A stretch of DNA of 50,755 nucleotides from Gemmatimonadota bacterium. Its GTDB lineage: Bacteria > 4572-55 > J002. Location: the NCBI GenBank assembly GCA_003697105.1, contig RFFQ01000102.1, positions 1-50,755 of the forward strand. Direction: 5' to 3'. Below the pieces are notes generated by a model. It was given only the letters and a program-made list of their open reading frames with translations. It was not told the origin of the DNA and made no database searches. Positions within the stretch are counted from its first letter, which is position 1. Each line of letters starts with the position of its first letter. Below are positions 17,980-26,602 of this stretch, one piece after another. The position numbers and the translations under genes were made by a program.

Positions 17980-18438
17980 ATGCAACGCGCATGGGGCGTT
18001 ATCATTTTCGCCAGCTTGATGGGTCTAGGGCTTATTCAGTGTAAAGGATCCGGGTTGAAACCCTGTCAGGTGGAGATCATCCGTACCGAGGTCAATCCCC
18101 TCAGTGAAAATGATGTATTTGTCATTGTGTATGTTGCCGTGACCAATCCCAACCCCAAAGTGTTGCGTCTGACCTCCATTACCACAGACTTAATTGTTTC
18201 CCGTAAAAAAGTTGGTTCCAGCCATATTTCCGAGCCGTTACAACTTTCCCCGAATATCCCCACTCGTTTGACGATTTCGTTTTTTATCTCCTACACCGGT
18301 CTTCATGAAGACCCGGCGTTTACCCTTCGCCATCATAACGGAAATCTACCCTGCCAGTTAGAGGGTGAAGTCACCGTGAATGATGCCGGAGGAAGTGTTA
18401 CGTTTCCCTTTCGATCCAATGAGTTTGGTTCACCGTAA
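17980..18438 (+). CDS. LEA14/WHy-like lipoprotein
   Basis: A 152-residue exported protein. A hydrophobic N-terminus (WGVIIFASLMGLGLIQC) ends in a Cys with Gln at -1, an unusual lipobox, so lipidation is less certain. The body VAVTNPNPKVLRLTSITTDLIV is the signature of LEA14/water-stress-and-hypersensitive beta-sandwich domains, and the family's length fits. The ATG at 17980 follows the kinase stop by one base, implying translational coupling. An earlier in-frame TTG at 17944 would overlap the kinase gene and is less likely. The role in bacteria is poorly defined, usually assigned to stress or the envelope. Confidence 0.65.
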   Translation: MQRAWGVIIFASLMGLGLIQCKGSGLKPCQVEIIRTEVNPLSENDVFVIVYVAVTNPNPKVLRLTSITTDLIVSRKKVGSSHISEPLQLSPNIPTRLTISFFISYTGLHEDPAFTLRHHNGNLPCQLEGEVTVNDAGGSVTFPFRSNEFGSP

Positions 18439-18459
18439 CCCCCAATAAGTTGTGTACCA

Positions 18460-19704
18460 ATGCCGACACCCCTTTCTGAACAGCACCTTATTTATGATTG
18501 GAATGAATGCCATCGAGCGGCGGTACAGGTGAATTCCATTGAATTGGTTGATGAAACTCTGCGTGACGGGTTGCAATCCCCTTCTGTAACCGACCCCACT
18601 ATTGAACAAAAGATCAAATTAATACACTTAATGGTCGAACTGGGTATTGCAGGAGTGGATTTAGGGTTACCGGCATCAAGTTCGCGCGCCCTCGCGGATG
18701 TGATCAGTCTGGGACGGGAAATCGTGGACCAAAAACTACCGCTGCGTCCGTATTGTGCCGCCCGAACGCTAAAATCGGATGTCCGGGCAATCCTCCGCGC
18801 TTCCGATAAAATCGGCAAACCGTTGGAAGCGGCGTTGTTTATTGGTTCAAGCCCTATCCGGCAATATGCTGAAAATTGGACTCTCGACCAACTTTTGCAC
18901 CACACGGAAGAGACCGTTACATATGCGGTTAAGCAGGGGTTGCCGGTGATGTTCGTGACTGAGGATACAACCCGCTCGCATCCAGACACACTCCGGCAGT
19001 TGTATAGCACCGCCATTGAATGCGGTGCCCGGCGAATCTGTATCGCGGATACTACCGGCCATGCCAGCCCCCACGGCACCCAGCAGATTATTGCATTTAT
19101 CCGGCAGATCGTCGCGGAAAGCGGTGAAGCGGTCAAAATCGACTGGCACGGTCACCGGGATCGGGGCTTAGCTGTTGCCTGCTCCATTGCCGCGGTGGAA
19201 GCCGGGGTAGATGCCGTCCATGGCACCGGCTTGGGCGTTGGGGAACGCTGTGGCAATACGCCGCTGGAATTGCTCTTGATCAATTTCCGCCTGTTGGGTT
19301 ATATTGATAACGATTTATCACAATTGAACAACTATTGCCAACTCATTGCCAGTGCCTGCCAATTGCCGGTACCGGTCAACACACCGGTTGTGGGTAAGGA
19401 TGCCTTCCGGACGGCAACAGGCGTACACGCTGCCGCACTCATTAAAGCGATGGAAAAAGGGCATCATTGGTTAGCGGATCGCGTCTATTCGGCTGTTCCG
19501 GCAAGCTGGGTGGGGCGGGAACAAGGGATCGAAATCGGGCCCATGAGCGGTACATCCAATGTGATTTATTGGCTGCGAACGCACGGTTATGGCGCCGAAA
19601 GTAAATTAGTAGAGCAAATTTTCCGCGTTGCCAAGCACTATAATCACACCCTTAGCGACGAGGAAATTTTAGCGATTGTCCGCTCTGCTCAAATGTGGGT
19701 TTGA
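18460..19704 (+). CDS. DRE-TIM metallolyase of the 2-isopropylmalate/homocitrate synthase family
   Basis: A 414-residue TIM-barrel enzyme. The DRE motif appears in ELVDETLRDGLQSP, the metal-binding HxH in DWHGHRDRGLA, and the GxGERxGN signature in GLGVGERCGNTPLE, so the catalytic barrel seems complete. Family members condense acetyl-CoA with a 2-oxo acid (2-isopropylmalate, homocitrate, citramalate or Re-citrate synthase). The usual HxHND reads HGHRD here. The protein lacks the long C-terminal LeuA regulatory domain, since full-length LeuA has about 510 residues. It has no leucine- or lysine-pathway neighbours, so the substrate cannot be assigned. RBS quality upstream is modest. Confidence 0.8.
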   Translation: MPTPLSEQHLIYDWNECHRAAVQVNSIELVDETLRDGLQSPSVTDPTIEQKIKLIHLMVELGIAGVDLGLPASSSRALADVISLGREIVDQKLPLRPYCAARTLKSDVRAILRASDKIGKPLEAALFIGSSPIRQYAENWTLDQLLHHTEETVTYAVKQGLPVMFVTEDTTRSHPDTLRQLYSTAIECGARRICIADTTGHASPHGTQQIIAFIRQIVAESGEAVKIDWHGHRDRGLAVACSIAAVEAGVDAVHGTGLGVGERCGNTPLELLLINFRLLGYIDNDLSQLNNYCQLIASACQLPVPVNTPVVGKDAFRTATGVHAAALIKAMEKGHHWLADRVYSAVPASWVGREQGIEIGPMSGTSNVIYWLRTHGYGAESKLVEQIFRVAKHYNHTLSDEEILAIVRSAQMWV

Positions 19705-19776
19705 GGGGGGATTTCACAATGGTCAGACTAAAACTTTTAATTCTATCAAAATATTTAGGAAGTCTATCGCCAGAAT

Positions 19777-20574
19777 ATGCCAGAGCTACCCGAAGTTGAA
19801 ACTATCGTCCGGGAACTCCGCCAACCGCTGGTGGGGCGTACTTTCACCCAAGTAATTGTCCGCTGGGAAAAGACGATCCAAACACCGGTTGCGGAATTTA
19901 AGCACAATCTGCCGGGCAAACAAATTGAGTCAATCCGGCGACGGGCAAAATATATCTGGTTTCATTTGTCCGGTGGATGGTCGCTGTTTATTCATTTGAA
20001 AATGAGTGGGAATTTGCAGGTATTACCCGTTTCTACGCCTTGCGAGAAGCATGTTCATACTATTTTGAGGCTGGATAACGGCCATGAGGTACGGTTTAAG
20101 GATACACGCAAGTTTGGTCGAGCTTATTTGACGCGCGATCCGGAGACGGTGACAGGACATCTCGGACCGGAGCCCCTCGCCGACAATTTTACCTTGGCAG
20201 ACTTTAAGGCGCTGTTTCACCGCAAAAAAGGGCGGTTGAAACCTTTATTGTTGAATCAAGCATTTATCGCCGGTTTAGGTAACATCTATGCCGACGAAGC
20301 CTGCCATGATGCGGGAATTCTCCCCAACCGTACCGCTGATACCCTCTCTGCCGTAGAATTAGAGCGGCTGTATCACAGCATCCGTAAGGTGCTGAATCAC
20401 GGCATCATGCACCGGGGCGCCACGTTTGATGAGGTCTATCCCGGTGGTAAATTTCAAAACTTTTTTCAGGTGTACGGGCGTACCGGTGAGCCGTGCCGCA
20501 CCTGTGACCAACCCGTTGAGCGGATTGTCCTCAGTAGCCGCTCCACGCATTTTTGCCCGAATTGCCAGAGGTAA
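19777..20574 (+). CDS. mutM: Formamidopyrimidine-DNA glycosylase
   Basis: A bifunctional base-excision repair enzyme that removes 8-oxoguanine and formamidopyrimidines and nicks the abasic site. The mature N-terminus PELPEVETIVREL supplies catalytic Pro and Glu. The helix-two-turn-helix reads NQAFIAGLGNIYADEAC, and the C-terminal zinc finger has CRTC and CPNC with the conserved Arg in SSRSTHFC. The 265-residue length is typical. It lies three bases before rqcH, so the two are probably co-transcribed; the 72 bp upstream is AT-rich and may hold a promoter, though none is clear. Confidence 0.96.
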   Translation: MPELPEVETIVRELRQPLVGRTFTQVIVRWEKTIQTPVAEFKHNLPGKQIESIRRRAKYIWFHLSGGWSLFIHLKMSGNLQVLPVSTPCEKHVHTILRLDNGHEVRFKDTRKFGRAYLTRDPETVTGHLGPEPLADNFTLADFKALFHRKKGRLKPLLLNQAFIAGLGNIYADEACHDAGILPNRTADTLSAVELERLYHSIRKVLNHGIMHRGATFDEVYPGGKFQNFFQVYGRTGEPCRTCDQPVERIVLSSRSTHFCPNCQR

Positions 20575-20577
20575 CCG

Positions 20578-22326
20578 ATGGACCGTTTTGTATTGCAACA
20601 GATTACTCAGGAACTCCGAACAACCCTGTCCGGTATGCGAATCACGAACCTGAGCCACGTGGATCAAAATACCGTGCAACTGGGGTTTTCCGGCGGGCTG
20701 TCCGCCATCCTTTCAATTGACCCGAACTTGCCGCGCCTTTACCAAACCACAGCAACACTGGAAGCCACCGGAAAGCGAACCCCCTTTACATCAAAACTGG
20801 AACATGCCCTATTGGGGGCAACGCTGACGGAAATCTCCATGCAAGAGACCGACCGCATTGTGGAGTTCTTAGGGGAACGGGTCAATAAAATTGGTGTGGT
20901 GCACCGCTTTCGACTGGTCTTTGAGATCATGGGGCGGATGTGTAACCTCTTGTTGGTTGACCCTAAAGAACATCAAATTATTGATTGTCTGAAACGATCC
21001 GAGCGAGGGGGGCGACGTCAATTTCCGGGGGAACCATACCAGTTTCCAAGCCCACCCTCGGGAATTTCCATTGCCGGTTTGGAACGAGACCAACTTCAAA
21101 CCGAATTAGAACAGCGACCCACCCAGACCATCCGTTCCGCTTTGATGCAGGCGGTGCAGGAATTTTACCCGCAACTGGTTGATGAGATATTGTATCAAGC
21201 GCAGGTGGATAAAGCCCGGCGAGTAGAGGCGTTAACGGTGCGACAGTGGTCGCAGGTGATGGAAGCGACCATGGCGTTCATCAATCGAATTCATTCGGGA
21301 CAGTTTGAACCCACAATCATGGTGGATGCACACGATAAATTGATTGCCCTTTCGGCGTTTCCGTTGCATCATGTGGGGGAGGTTGCTCGGTCCTTTCCCA
21401 CCATGAATGCCGCTGCCGAGACCTTTTACCAGACCACTCAGGCGCAATTCATGGAGGCAGAATTGCGCCGCCAGTTACAACATATTATTGAGAAGAACAT
21501 CCAAAAATTGGAAGGGCTAAAACACCAGCTTGAAATCGACCTAAAACAAGCAGAAAATGCCGCTGAATTTCGCTTAAAAGGGGAGTTGATCACCGCCAAT
21601 CTGCATCGCCTCAAACCGGGGTTGAAGACCGTTCGTCTGCCAAACTATTACGAACACCCGCCAGTAGAGCTTGAGATCGAACTTGACCCCACGATCAGTC
21701 CGCAAAAAAACGCCGACCGGTATTTTCGGAAATACCGCAAAGCTCGGGATGGGCGGGAGATTATCGCGGCTCGCCGGATTGAAATCAAAAAGAGTTTGCA
21801 GGAGTGGAACCAATTTCGTAACGAGCTTGAACAGGCGATTCATCTTTCCGATTTGCAAGTGTTAGAAGCAAAATTGAAACGCGGGGGTGAAATTCGACCC
21901 AAAGATGAGCGCCGCCGACGTAAAAGTAAAAAGTCATTGGAAGAAGTCATCCGTCCCCACCAATATACCACGTCAGAGGGGTGGACTGTGCTGGTTGGAC
22001 GCAACAACACCGAAAACGATGTGTTGACCTTGCATATTGCCCGGAAAAACGATATTTGGCTCCACGCCCAAGGTGTGCCGGGTTCGCACGTGGTGTTACG
22101 CCGGGACGGGCGACGCGAGATCAGTCCTAAGGCATTGGAAGAAGCCGCCGCGATCGCGGCATTCCATAGCCGGGCAAAGCATTCTGAGCATGTACCGGTG
22201 ATATACACGGAGCGCCGGTATGTGCGCAAACCCCGTGGCGCCGCGCCGGGACAAGTCACGTGCTCGCAGGAAAAATCGATTTTTGTGAAACCAAAGCGAC
22301 CAACCGTCGGAGCAAATCGTGACTGA
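20578..22326 (+). CDS. rqcH: NFACT-family ribosome quality control protein RqcH
   Basis: A 582-residue homologue of bacterial RqcH/FbpA and eukaryotic Rqc2/NEMF, which bind stalled 50S subunits with peptidyl-tRNA and add alanine tails that mark the peptide for degradation. It has an N-terminal NFACT-N domain, a long central coiled coil (about 280-350 and 420-460) and a C-terminal NFACT-R domain with NDIWLHAQGVPGSHVVLR. The length matches the family. It begins right after mutM and its stop overlaps the GTG start of cheR. The fibronectin-binding name used for some homologues is historical. Confidence 0.93.
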   Translation: MDRFVLQQITQELRTTLSGMRITNLSHVDQNTVQLGFSGGLSAILSIDPNLPRLYQTTATLEATGKRTPFTSKLEHALLGATLTEISMQETDRIVEFLGERVNKIGVVHRFRLVFEIMGRMCNLLLVDPKEHQIIDCLKRSERGGRRQFPGEPYQFPSPPSGISIAGLERDQLQTELEQRPTQTIRSALMQAVQEFYPQLVDEILYQAQVDKARRVEALTVRQWSQVMEATMAFINRIHSGQFEPTIMVDAHDKLIALSAFPLHHVGEVARSFPTMNAAAETFYQTTQAQFMEAELRRQLQHIIEKNIQKLEGLKHQLEIDLKQAENAAEFRLKGELITANLHRLKPGLKTVRLPNYYEHPPVELEIELDPTISPQKNADRYFRKYRKARDGREIIAARRIEIKKSLQEWNQFRNELEQAIHLSDLQVLEAKLKRGGEIRPKDERRRRKSKKSLEEVIRPHQYTTSEGWTVLVGRNNTENDVLTLHIARKNDIWLHAQGVPGSHVVLRRDGRREISPKALEEAAAIAAFHSRAKHSEHVPVIYTERRYVRKPRGAAPGQVTCSQEKSIFVKPKRPTVGANRD

Positions 22327-23140
22327 AGAGCAGGCGTACCAGAGCATCTTAAATAAAGTACGGGACATTGTGCGGTATGACTGCACCCAATACAAAGAAA
22401 AATGCCTGCGACGACGCCTTACGGTGCGGATGCGAGCACATCACGTAACCACATTCGAGGATTATCTGGAAATTTTAGAGCGTAATCCGAACGAATTTCA
22501 GGAATTAAAACGTGTATTGACCATCAACGTCAGCCGCTTCTTCCGAAATAAATCGGTCTTTGATTATATCTTCCAGCACCTTATGCCGGATATTATGGAA
22601 CAAAAAAGACGGTCGCGCTCCCGCTGTTTACGGTTTTGGAGTGCCGGATGTGCCGGGGGGGAAGAACCCTACTCCTTAGCAATTATGTTGCACCAGTTTT
22701 ATCCCTATGTGTTCAGCCGTTATGACCTCAGCATTGTGGGCACAGATATTGACGAAGAAAGTTTGCAACGTGCCCGAACCGGTGTTTATGATGATATGGC
22801 AATGGAGGAAGTCCCCGCCGAGTGGATAGACCGCTATTTTGAAGGAAAAAAACAGTATCGCCTGATTCCCACCATCAAAGAGAAAGTCACCTTTCAGATT
22901 CTGGATTTAGTGCAGGATGCGGCTTTGGAGCCGTGCGATTTAATTTTGTGCCGCAATGTGATGATCTACTTTGGGCGCGAACTTCAAGAAAAGGTTTTTA
23001 ATAAATTGGCAAATGCACTTCTGCCCGGCGGTTACATCGTTTTAGGCAAAACCGAAACGACCATCGGTTTTCATACCGAACCGTTTATAAAATCCGTGAA
23101 TTTACGCGAACGGATTTACCAGCGACAAGACCATCGCTAG
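22319..23140 (+). CDS. cheR: Chemotaxis protein methyltransferase CheR
   Basis: A 273-residue SAM-dependent enzyme that methylates glutamates on chemoreceptors. The N-terminal helical domain includes CLRRRLTVRMRAH. The SAM-binding motif is FWSAGCAGGEEPYSLAI, and the typical CDLILCRNVMIYF and LPGGYIVLGKTE follow. The GTG start overlaps the rqcH stop by eight bases. It heads the cheR-cheD-cheB block. No CheA, CheW, CheY or receptor gene is in the window, so the partners must be elsewhere. Confidence 0.95.
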   Translation: MTEEQAYQSILNKVRDIVRYDCTQYKEKCLRRRLTVRMRAHHVTTFEDYLEILERNPNEFQELKRVLTINVSRFFRNKSVFDYIFQHLMPDIMEQKRRSRSRCLRFWSAGCAGGEEPYSLAIMLHQFYPYVFSRYDLSIVGTDIDEESLQRARTGVYDDMAMEEVPAEWIDRYFEGKKQYRLIPTIKEKVTFQILDLVQDAALEPCDLILCRNVMIYFGRELQEKVFNKLANALLPGGYIVLGKTETTIGFHTEPFIKSVNLRERIYQRQDHR

Positions 23141-23153
23141 AAAAGAGGGAAAC

Positions 23154-23630
23154 ATGGCACTTACAGTCCGAATATCAGATATTCAAGTGGCGAAAGCACC
23201 GGAAATTCTCGTCACCTACGGCTTAGGGTCGTGTATTGCACTGATGCTCTACGACCCGCTGGAACAGATCGGGGGTATGAGCCATTACATGCTACCGGAT
23301 TCTACCACGATGAGCCGCCGTCGCCCAGAAGCCTATGCCGATACCGCACTCGTATTGCTGAAAACGAAGCTTCTACACTTAGGCGGGTCCCCGGCCCGCT
23401 TACGCGCCAAGATCGCCGGTGGCGCCAGCATGTTTGCCGATATTTTCCCAAATCCGGCACTGAGCATGGGCAACCGCAACATTGAAGCCGCGCATACCTT
23501 ATTGCGTGAACACAATATACCGCTCATGGCGGAAGATGTCGGTGGGATTATCGGTCGCTCCGTCTATTTTGATGTGGCTACTGGCAAGGTCCGCATCCGG
23601 TATGTCTCACGGGAAGAAACGACCATTTGA
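23154..23630 (+). CDS. cheD: Chemoreceptor glutamine deamidase CheD
   Basis: A 158-residue enzyme that deamidates receptor glutamines to glutamates, making methylation sites, and often binds CheC. The catalytic Cys lies in VTYGLGSCIALMLYD and the His in GGMSHYMLPD; RAKIAGGASMF and DVGGIIGRSVYFDVATG are also family hallmarks. GAGGG precedes the ATG. It sits between cheR and cheB with short gaps, so all three adaptation enzymes are likely translated from one message. Confidence 0.95.
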   Translation: MALTVRISDIQVAKAPEILVTYGLGSCIALMLYDPLEQIGGMSHYMLPDSTTMSRRRPEAYADTALVLLKTKLLHLGGSPARLRAKIAGGASMFADIFPNPALSMGNRNIEAAHTLLREHNIPLMAEDVGGIIGRSVYFDVATGKVRIRYVSREETTI

Positions 23631-23639
23631 GGTAGGTGC

Positions 23640-24728
23640 ATGACGAAAAAGACGGCTCCGATTCGGGTACTGATTGTCGATGACTCGCTGTTTATGCGAA
23701 CGCTGTTGACCGAGATCATCAAAAGCGATCCGCGTCTGATCGTCGTCGGGACGGCGAAAGATGGCTATGAAGCTATTGAAAAAGTCACCCAACTCCACCC
23801 GGATGTGATCACGATGGATGTAGAAATGCCCAACTTAGATGGGCTACAAGCACTCGGATACATCATGAGCGAGTGCCCCACGCCGGTCGTGATGCTGAGT
23901 GCCCACACCCATGCCAATGCTGAGGTCACGTTTAAAGCGCTCGATTATGGCGCCGTCGATTTTGTCCCCAAACCGGCTGGGAGTATCTCTTTGAATATCA
24001 AAGAGATCAAACCGATGTTGATTGATAAGTTGGTCGTAGCAAGTCACGCGGATATTACCAAAATACCCCTCCGGGTGGATGCCCCCCATATTCCGTTCAA
24101 ATCTACGAAACGTGCCGCACCCACTCAGCGAGACCACCTCACTTCCACAATATCAACGGTTGTTATTGGGGCTTCCACTGGAGGCCCCCGGGCACTCACC
24201 GATATTTTGACCGCCCTACCGGGATATTTACCCGTTAGTATCGTGGTGGTACAACACATGCCGCCAACGTTCACCCACTCTTTTGCCAATCGCTTGAATG
24301 CGATCAGTGAATTGGAGATCAAAGAGGCGGAAGCGGGCGATTTTCTACAACCGGGGTACGTTTACGTCGCTCCCGGCGGGTTTCATCTAGAACTGGAAGC
24401 CGCCGCCGGTGGACACCGTATCACCCTTAACCGTAAGCCCGCTTTGCACGGTGTCCGCCCCTCTGTGGATATAACGATGACCTCTGTGGCGGAGCATCTG
24501 GGACCCGCCGTGTTGGGTGTTTTGCTGACCGGAATGGGCAAAGATGGTGCGAAAGGTATCCAAACGATCAAGAAAAAAGGGGGAAGAACCCTCGCCCAAA
24601 ATCAAGAAACCTCGGTGGTGTTTGGGATGCCACAAGCCGCGATTGCGACCGGTGCTGTCGATAAAATAGTGCCTTTGTCTGAAATGGCGAAAGAAATTGT
24701 AACCACTATCAAACAGAAACACACATAA
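23640..24728 (+). CDS. cheB: Chemotaxis methylesterase/glutaminase CheB
   Basis: A 362-residue response regulator whose output domain removes receptor methyl groups. The receiver has VDDS and phosphoacceptor Asp60 in VITMDVEMPNLDG. The C-terminal esterase shows catalytic Ser in IGASTGGPRAL, His in VVQHMPPTFTHSFA and Asp in LLTGMGKDGAKG. The receiver's Lys region (VPKPAG) is also intact. It is last in the cheRDB block and AGGTAGGTGC precedes its ATG. With CheR and CheD it forms a complete adaptation set. Confidence 0.96.
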   Translation: MTKKTAPIRVLIVDDSLFMRTLLTEIIKSDPRLIVVGTAKDGYEAIEKVTQLHPDVITMDVEMPNLDGLQALGYIMSECPTPVVMLSAHTHANAEVTFKALDYGAVDFVPKPAGSISLNIKEIKPMLIDKLVVASHADITKIPLRVDAPHIPFKSTKRAAPTQRDHLTSTISTVVIGASTGGPRALTDILTALPGYLPVSIVVVQHMPPTFTHSFANRLNAISELEIKEAEAGDFLQPGYVYVAPGGFHLELEAAAGGHRITLNRKPALHGVRPSVDITMTSVAEHLGPAVLGVLLTGMGKDGAKGIQTIKKKGGRTLAQNQETSVVFGMPQAAIATGAVDKIVPLSEMAKEIVTTIKQKHT

Positions 24729-24741
24729 ATACGGAGGATTT

Positions 24742-25965
24742 ATGGCGATATCATCTTCTGCTTTACGTCTCAGTAGTCGAATAGCAATGATTTTCATCGG
24801 GTTGGTTTATGTGGTGGCTGGTGCCGTCAAAGCAATAGAACCGGTCGTGTTCGCATATGAAATTCAGGCGTTTGCAGAAGTATTGGTTCCGGCAATTGAG
24901 AGTGCCGATGCCCAAGTGTGGTATTTATATGCCGCTCTGTTGATGATTGCGGTGGAACTTTTGCTCGGGCTGGCATTGATCATTAATTATCGTTCCAATG
25001 TGACGATCCCGCTTGCCGGTATCATAATGCTCTTTTTCATCATTATTTTGATTAGTGCATGGGATCAGGTGGAAAACTGTGGCTGTTTTGGTTCGCTGTT
25101 TGATCGCACACCGGTACAGTCGGTGATTGAAGATGTCATTTTTCTGGGCGTGATCCTTCTGGCGTGGTTTGGGCGGCGCGGGATGCCCGTCGTGCATACC
25201 AAACTTCAGGCGTATACGCTACTAGGGATGTTTTGTGTCGCTGTTTTGGCGCCGCTTTATTTTGTTCAACATCCGAACTTTTTAGCAATTTTAGAAGAAG
25301 GGATGGATTTATCTCAAGAATTACAGGAGCAGGTGTCGGATATCCGGCAGTATGCGCTCACCCCGCTGGACACAACTCAAGTGGATAGCACCGTCCAAGA
25401 TACCACCCGCTATCTTCCGTTACGGTTCCATGACCCGGTCAAAAATGAATGGATTTTCCTGAAATTAGCACATTACCCGACGGCAGTGGATACGATGAAT
25501 TTAGCCCAAGGGGAGTATCTGATTTTCTTGATCAGTCCCACTTGCGAACATTGTCGGGCATCGGTGCCGGTTATCAATCAATTGTATATGATGTATCACG
25601 CCGGCATTTTACCGGTGCGGGTGGTGGGGCTGTTCCGCTCGTTACCGCCGGCTCGACCTGAGATTGCCGCCCGGGAAAAAGACCAACGCCAGCGGTTTCG
25701 GATGGGGCGCTATCGCGATGAAAACGGAAATTGGAGTCAGGAAGACCGCTATGGCTTGCTCCATGAAAGTGCGCTGTTCCCTATTGGATACCTCGACCGG
25801 AAGTTACACGCGGATTTAGCCCGGCAAGTTCCGCGAGTGTTCACGGTCTCCAATGGGATTGTCGGGCATATTTGGGATGACATCCCCACTTTTGCCGATT
25901 TGGCTGAGGTATATCCCACTTTAAATCCCTATTTACAGGCGTTTCAAGCCTCCAATACCCAATAA
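24742..25965 (+). CDS. MauE/DoxX-like membrane protein fused to a thioredoxin-like domain
   Basis: A 407-residue protein. Residues 1-180 have four to five membrane helices of the MauE/DoxX type, with an ENCGCFGSLFD motif at the membrane face, a known redox-active pair in MauE-like proteins. Residues 230-405 look like a TlpA/thioredoxin fold with ISPTCEHCRASVP supplying CxxC. Such proteins pass electrons across the membrane to periplasmic thiol oxidoreductases. GGAGG lies seven bases before the ATG. It follows cheB by 13 bp but is functionally unrelated, and upp follows closely. Confidence 0.75.
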   Translation: MAISSSALRLSSRIAMIFIGLVYVVAGAVKAIEPVVFAYEIQAFAEVLVPAIESADAQVWYLYAALLMIAVELLLGLALIINYRSNVTIPLAGIIMLFFIIILISAWDQVENCGCFGSLFDRTPVQSVIEDVIFLGVILLAWFGRRGMPVVHTKLQAYTLLGMFCVAVLAPLYFVQHPNFLAILEEGMDLSQELQEQVSDIRQYALTPLDTTQVDSTVQDTTRYLPLRFHDPVKNEWIFLKLAHYPTAVDTMNLAQGEYLIFLISPTCEHCRASVPVINQLYMMYHAGILPVRVVGLFRSLPPARPEIAAREKDQRQRFRMGRYRDENGNWSQEDRYGLLHESALFPIGYLDRKLHADLARQVPRVFTVSNGIVGHIWDDIPTFADLAEVYPTLNPYLQAFQASNTQ

Positions 25966-25978
25966 AATGAGGTTTCGG

Positions 25979-26602
25979 ATGAGCAAAATTCACGTGGTTG
26001 ACCATCCCCTGTTGCGACATTCTCTGACGATTATCCGGGATAAAACAACGAATACGGATGATTTTCGTCGCCATACGGCAATTGTCTCTCAAATTATGAT
26101 CATGGAGGCGACCAAGTCCCTTAAAACGTTTCCGAAACGCATTGAAACCCCTTTAGCACCGATGGACGGGCACGAGATACAGAAATCGATCGTCTTTGTG
26201 CCGGTATTGCGGGCAGGCATTTCGATGCTTTTTCCGGCACGGGATTTCCTGCCGTGGGCGTCTGTGGGGTTCATTGGTTTGGAGCGGGATGAAGAGACGG
26301 CAATCGCCCGCGAATACTATCAAAAATTCCCGCCTCATTTGGCAGAAAAACTGGTATTGGTGCTAGACCCCATGCTGGCAACCGGCGGCTCCTTTGCGGA
26401 TACCATTTCGGCTCTCAAAACAAAGGGCGCAAAAACGATCAAAGCGGTCTGTATTGTGGTGGCACCAGAAGGGGTTGCCCATTTACAACAACAGCATCCC
26501 GACGTGGATATTTACACGGCGGCGCTGGACTCCCATTTAAACGAGAAAAAATACATCGTACCCGGTTTGGGTGATTTTGGAGATCGCTATTTTGGGACGT
26601 AA
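25979..26602 (+). CDS. upp: Uracil phosphoribosyltransferase
   Basis: Salvages uracil to UMP using PRPP. The PRPP loop is LVLDPMLATGGSFADT, with RAGISML and the ERDEET flexible loop in the usual places, and the uracil-binding end reads IVPGLGDFGDRYFGT. At 207 residues it matches the family. The start at 25979 has GAGG six bases upstream; an ATG at 25967 is only one base past the previous stop and would remove that spacing. The upp 3' end overlaps the next lipoprotein gene. Confidence 0.95.
   Translation: MSKIHVVDHPLLRHSLTIIRDKTTNTDDFRRHTAIVSQIMIMEATKSLKTFPKRIETPLAPMDGHEIQKSIVFVPVLRAGISMLFPARDFLPWASVGFIGLERDEETAIAREYYQKFPPHLAEKLVLVLDPMLATGGSFADTISALKTKGAKTIKAVCIVVAPEGVAHLQQQHPDVDIYTAALDSHLNEKKYIVPGLGDFGDRYFGT

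Noticed and set aside
18492-19136. 214-codon minus-strand frame opposite the LeuA-family gene
   Set aside because: The plus-strand gene has complete catalytic motifs; the opposite frame is Ser/Arg-rich shadow.
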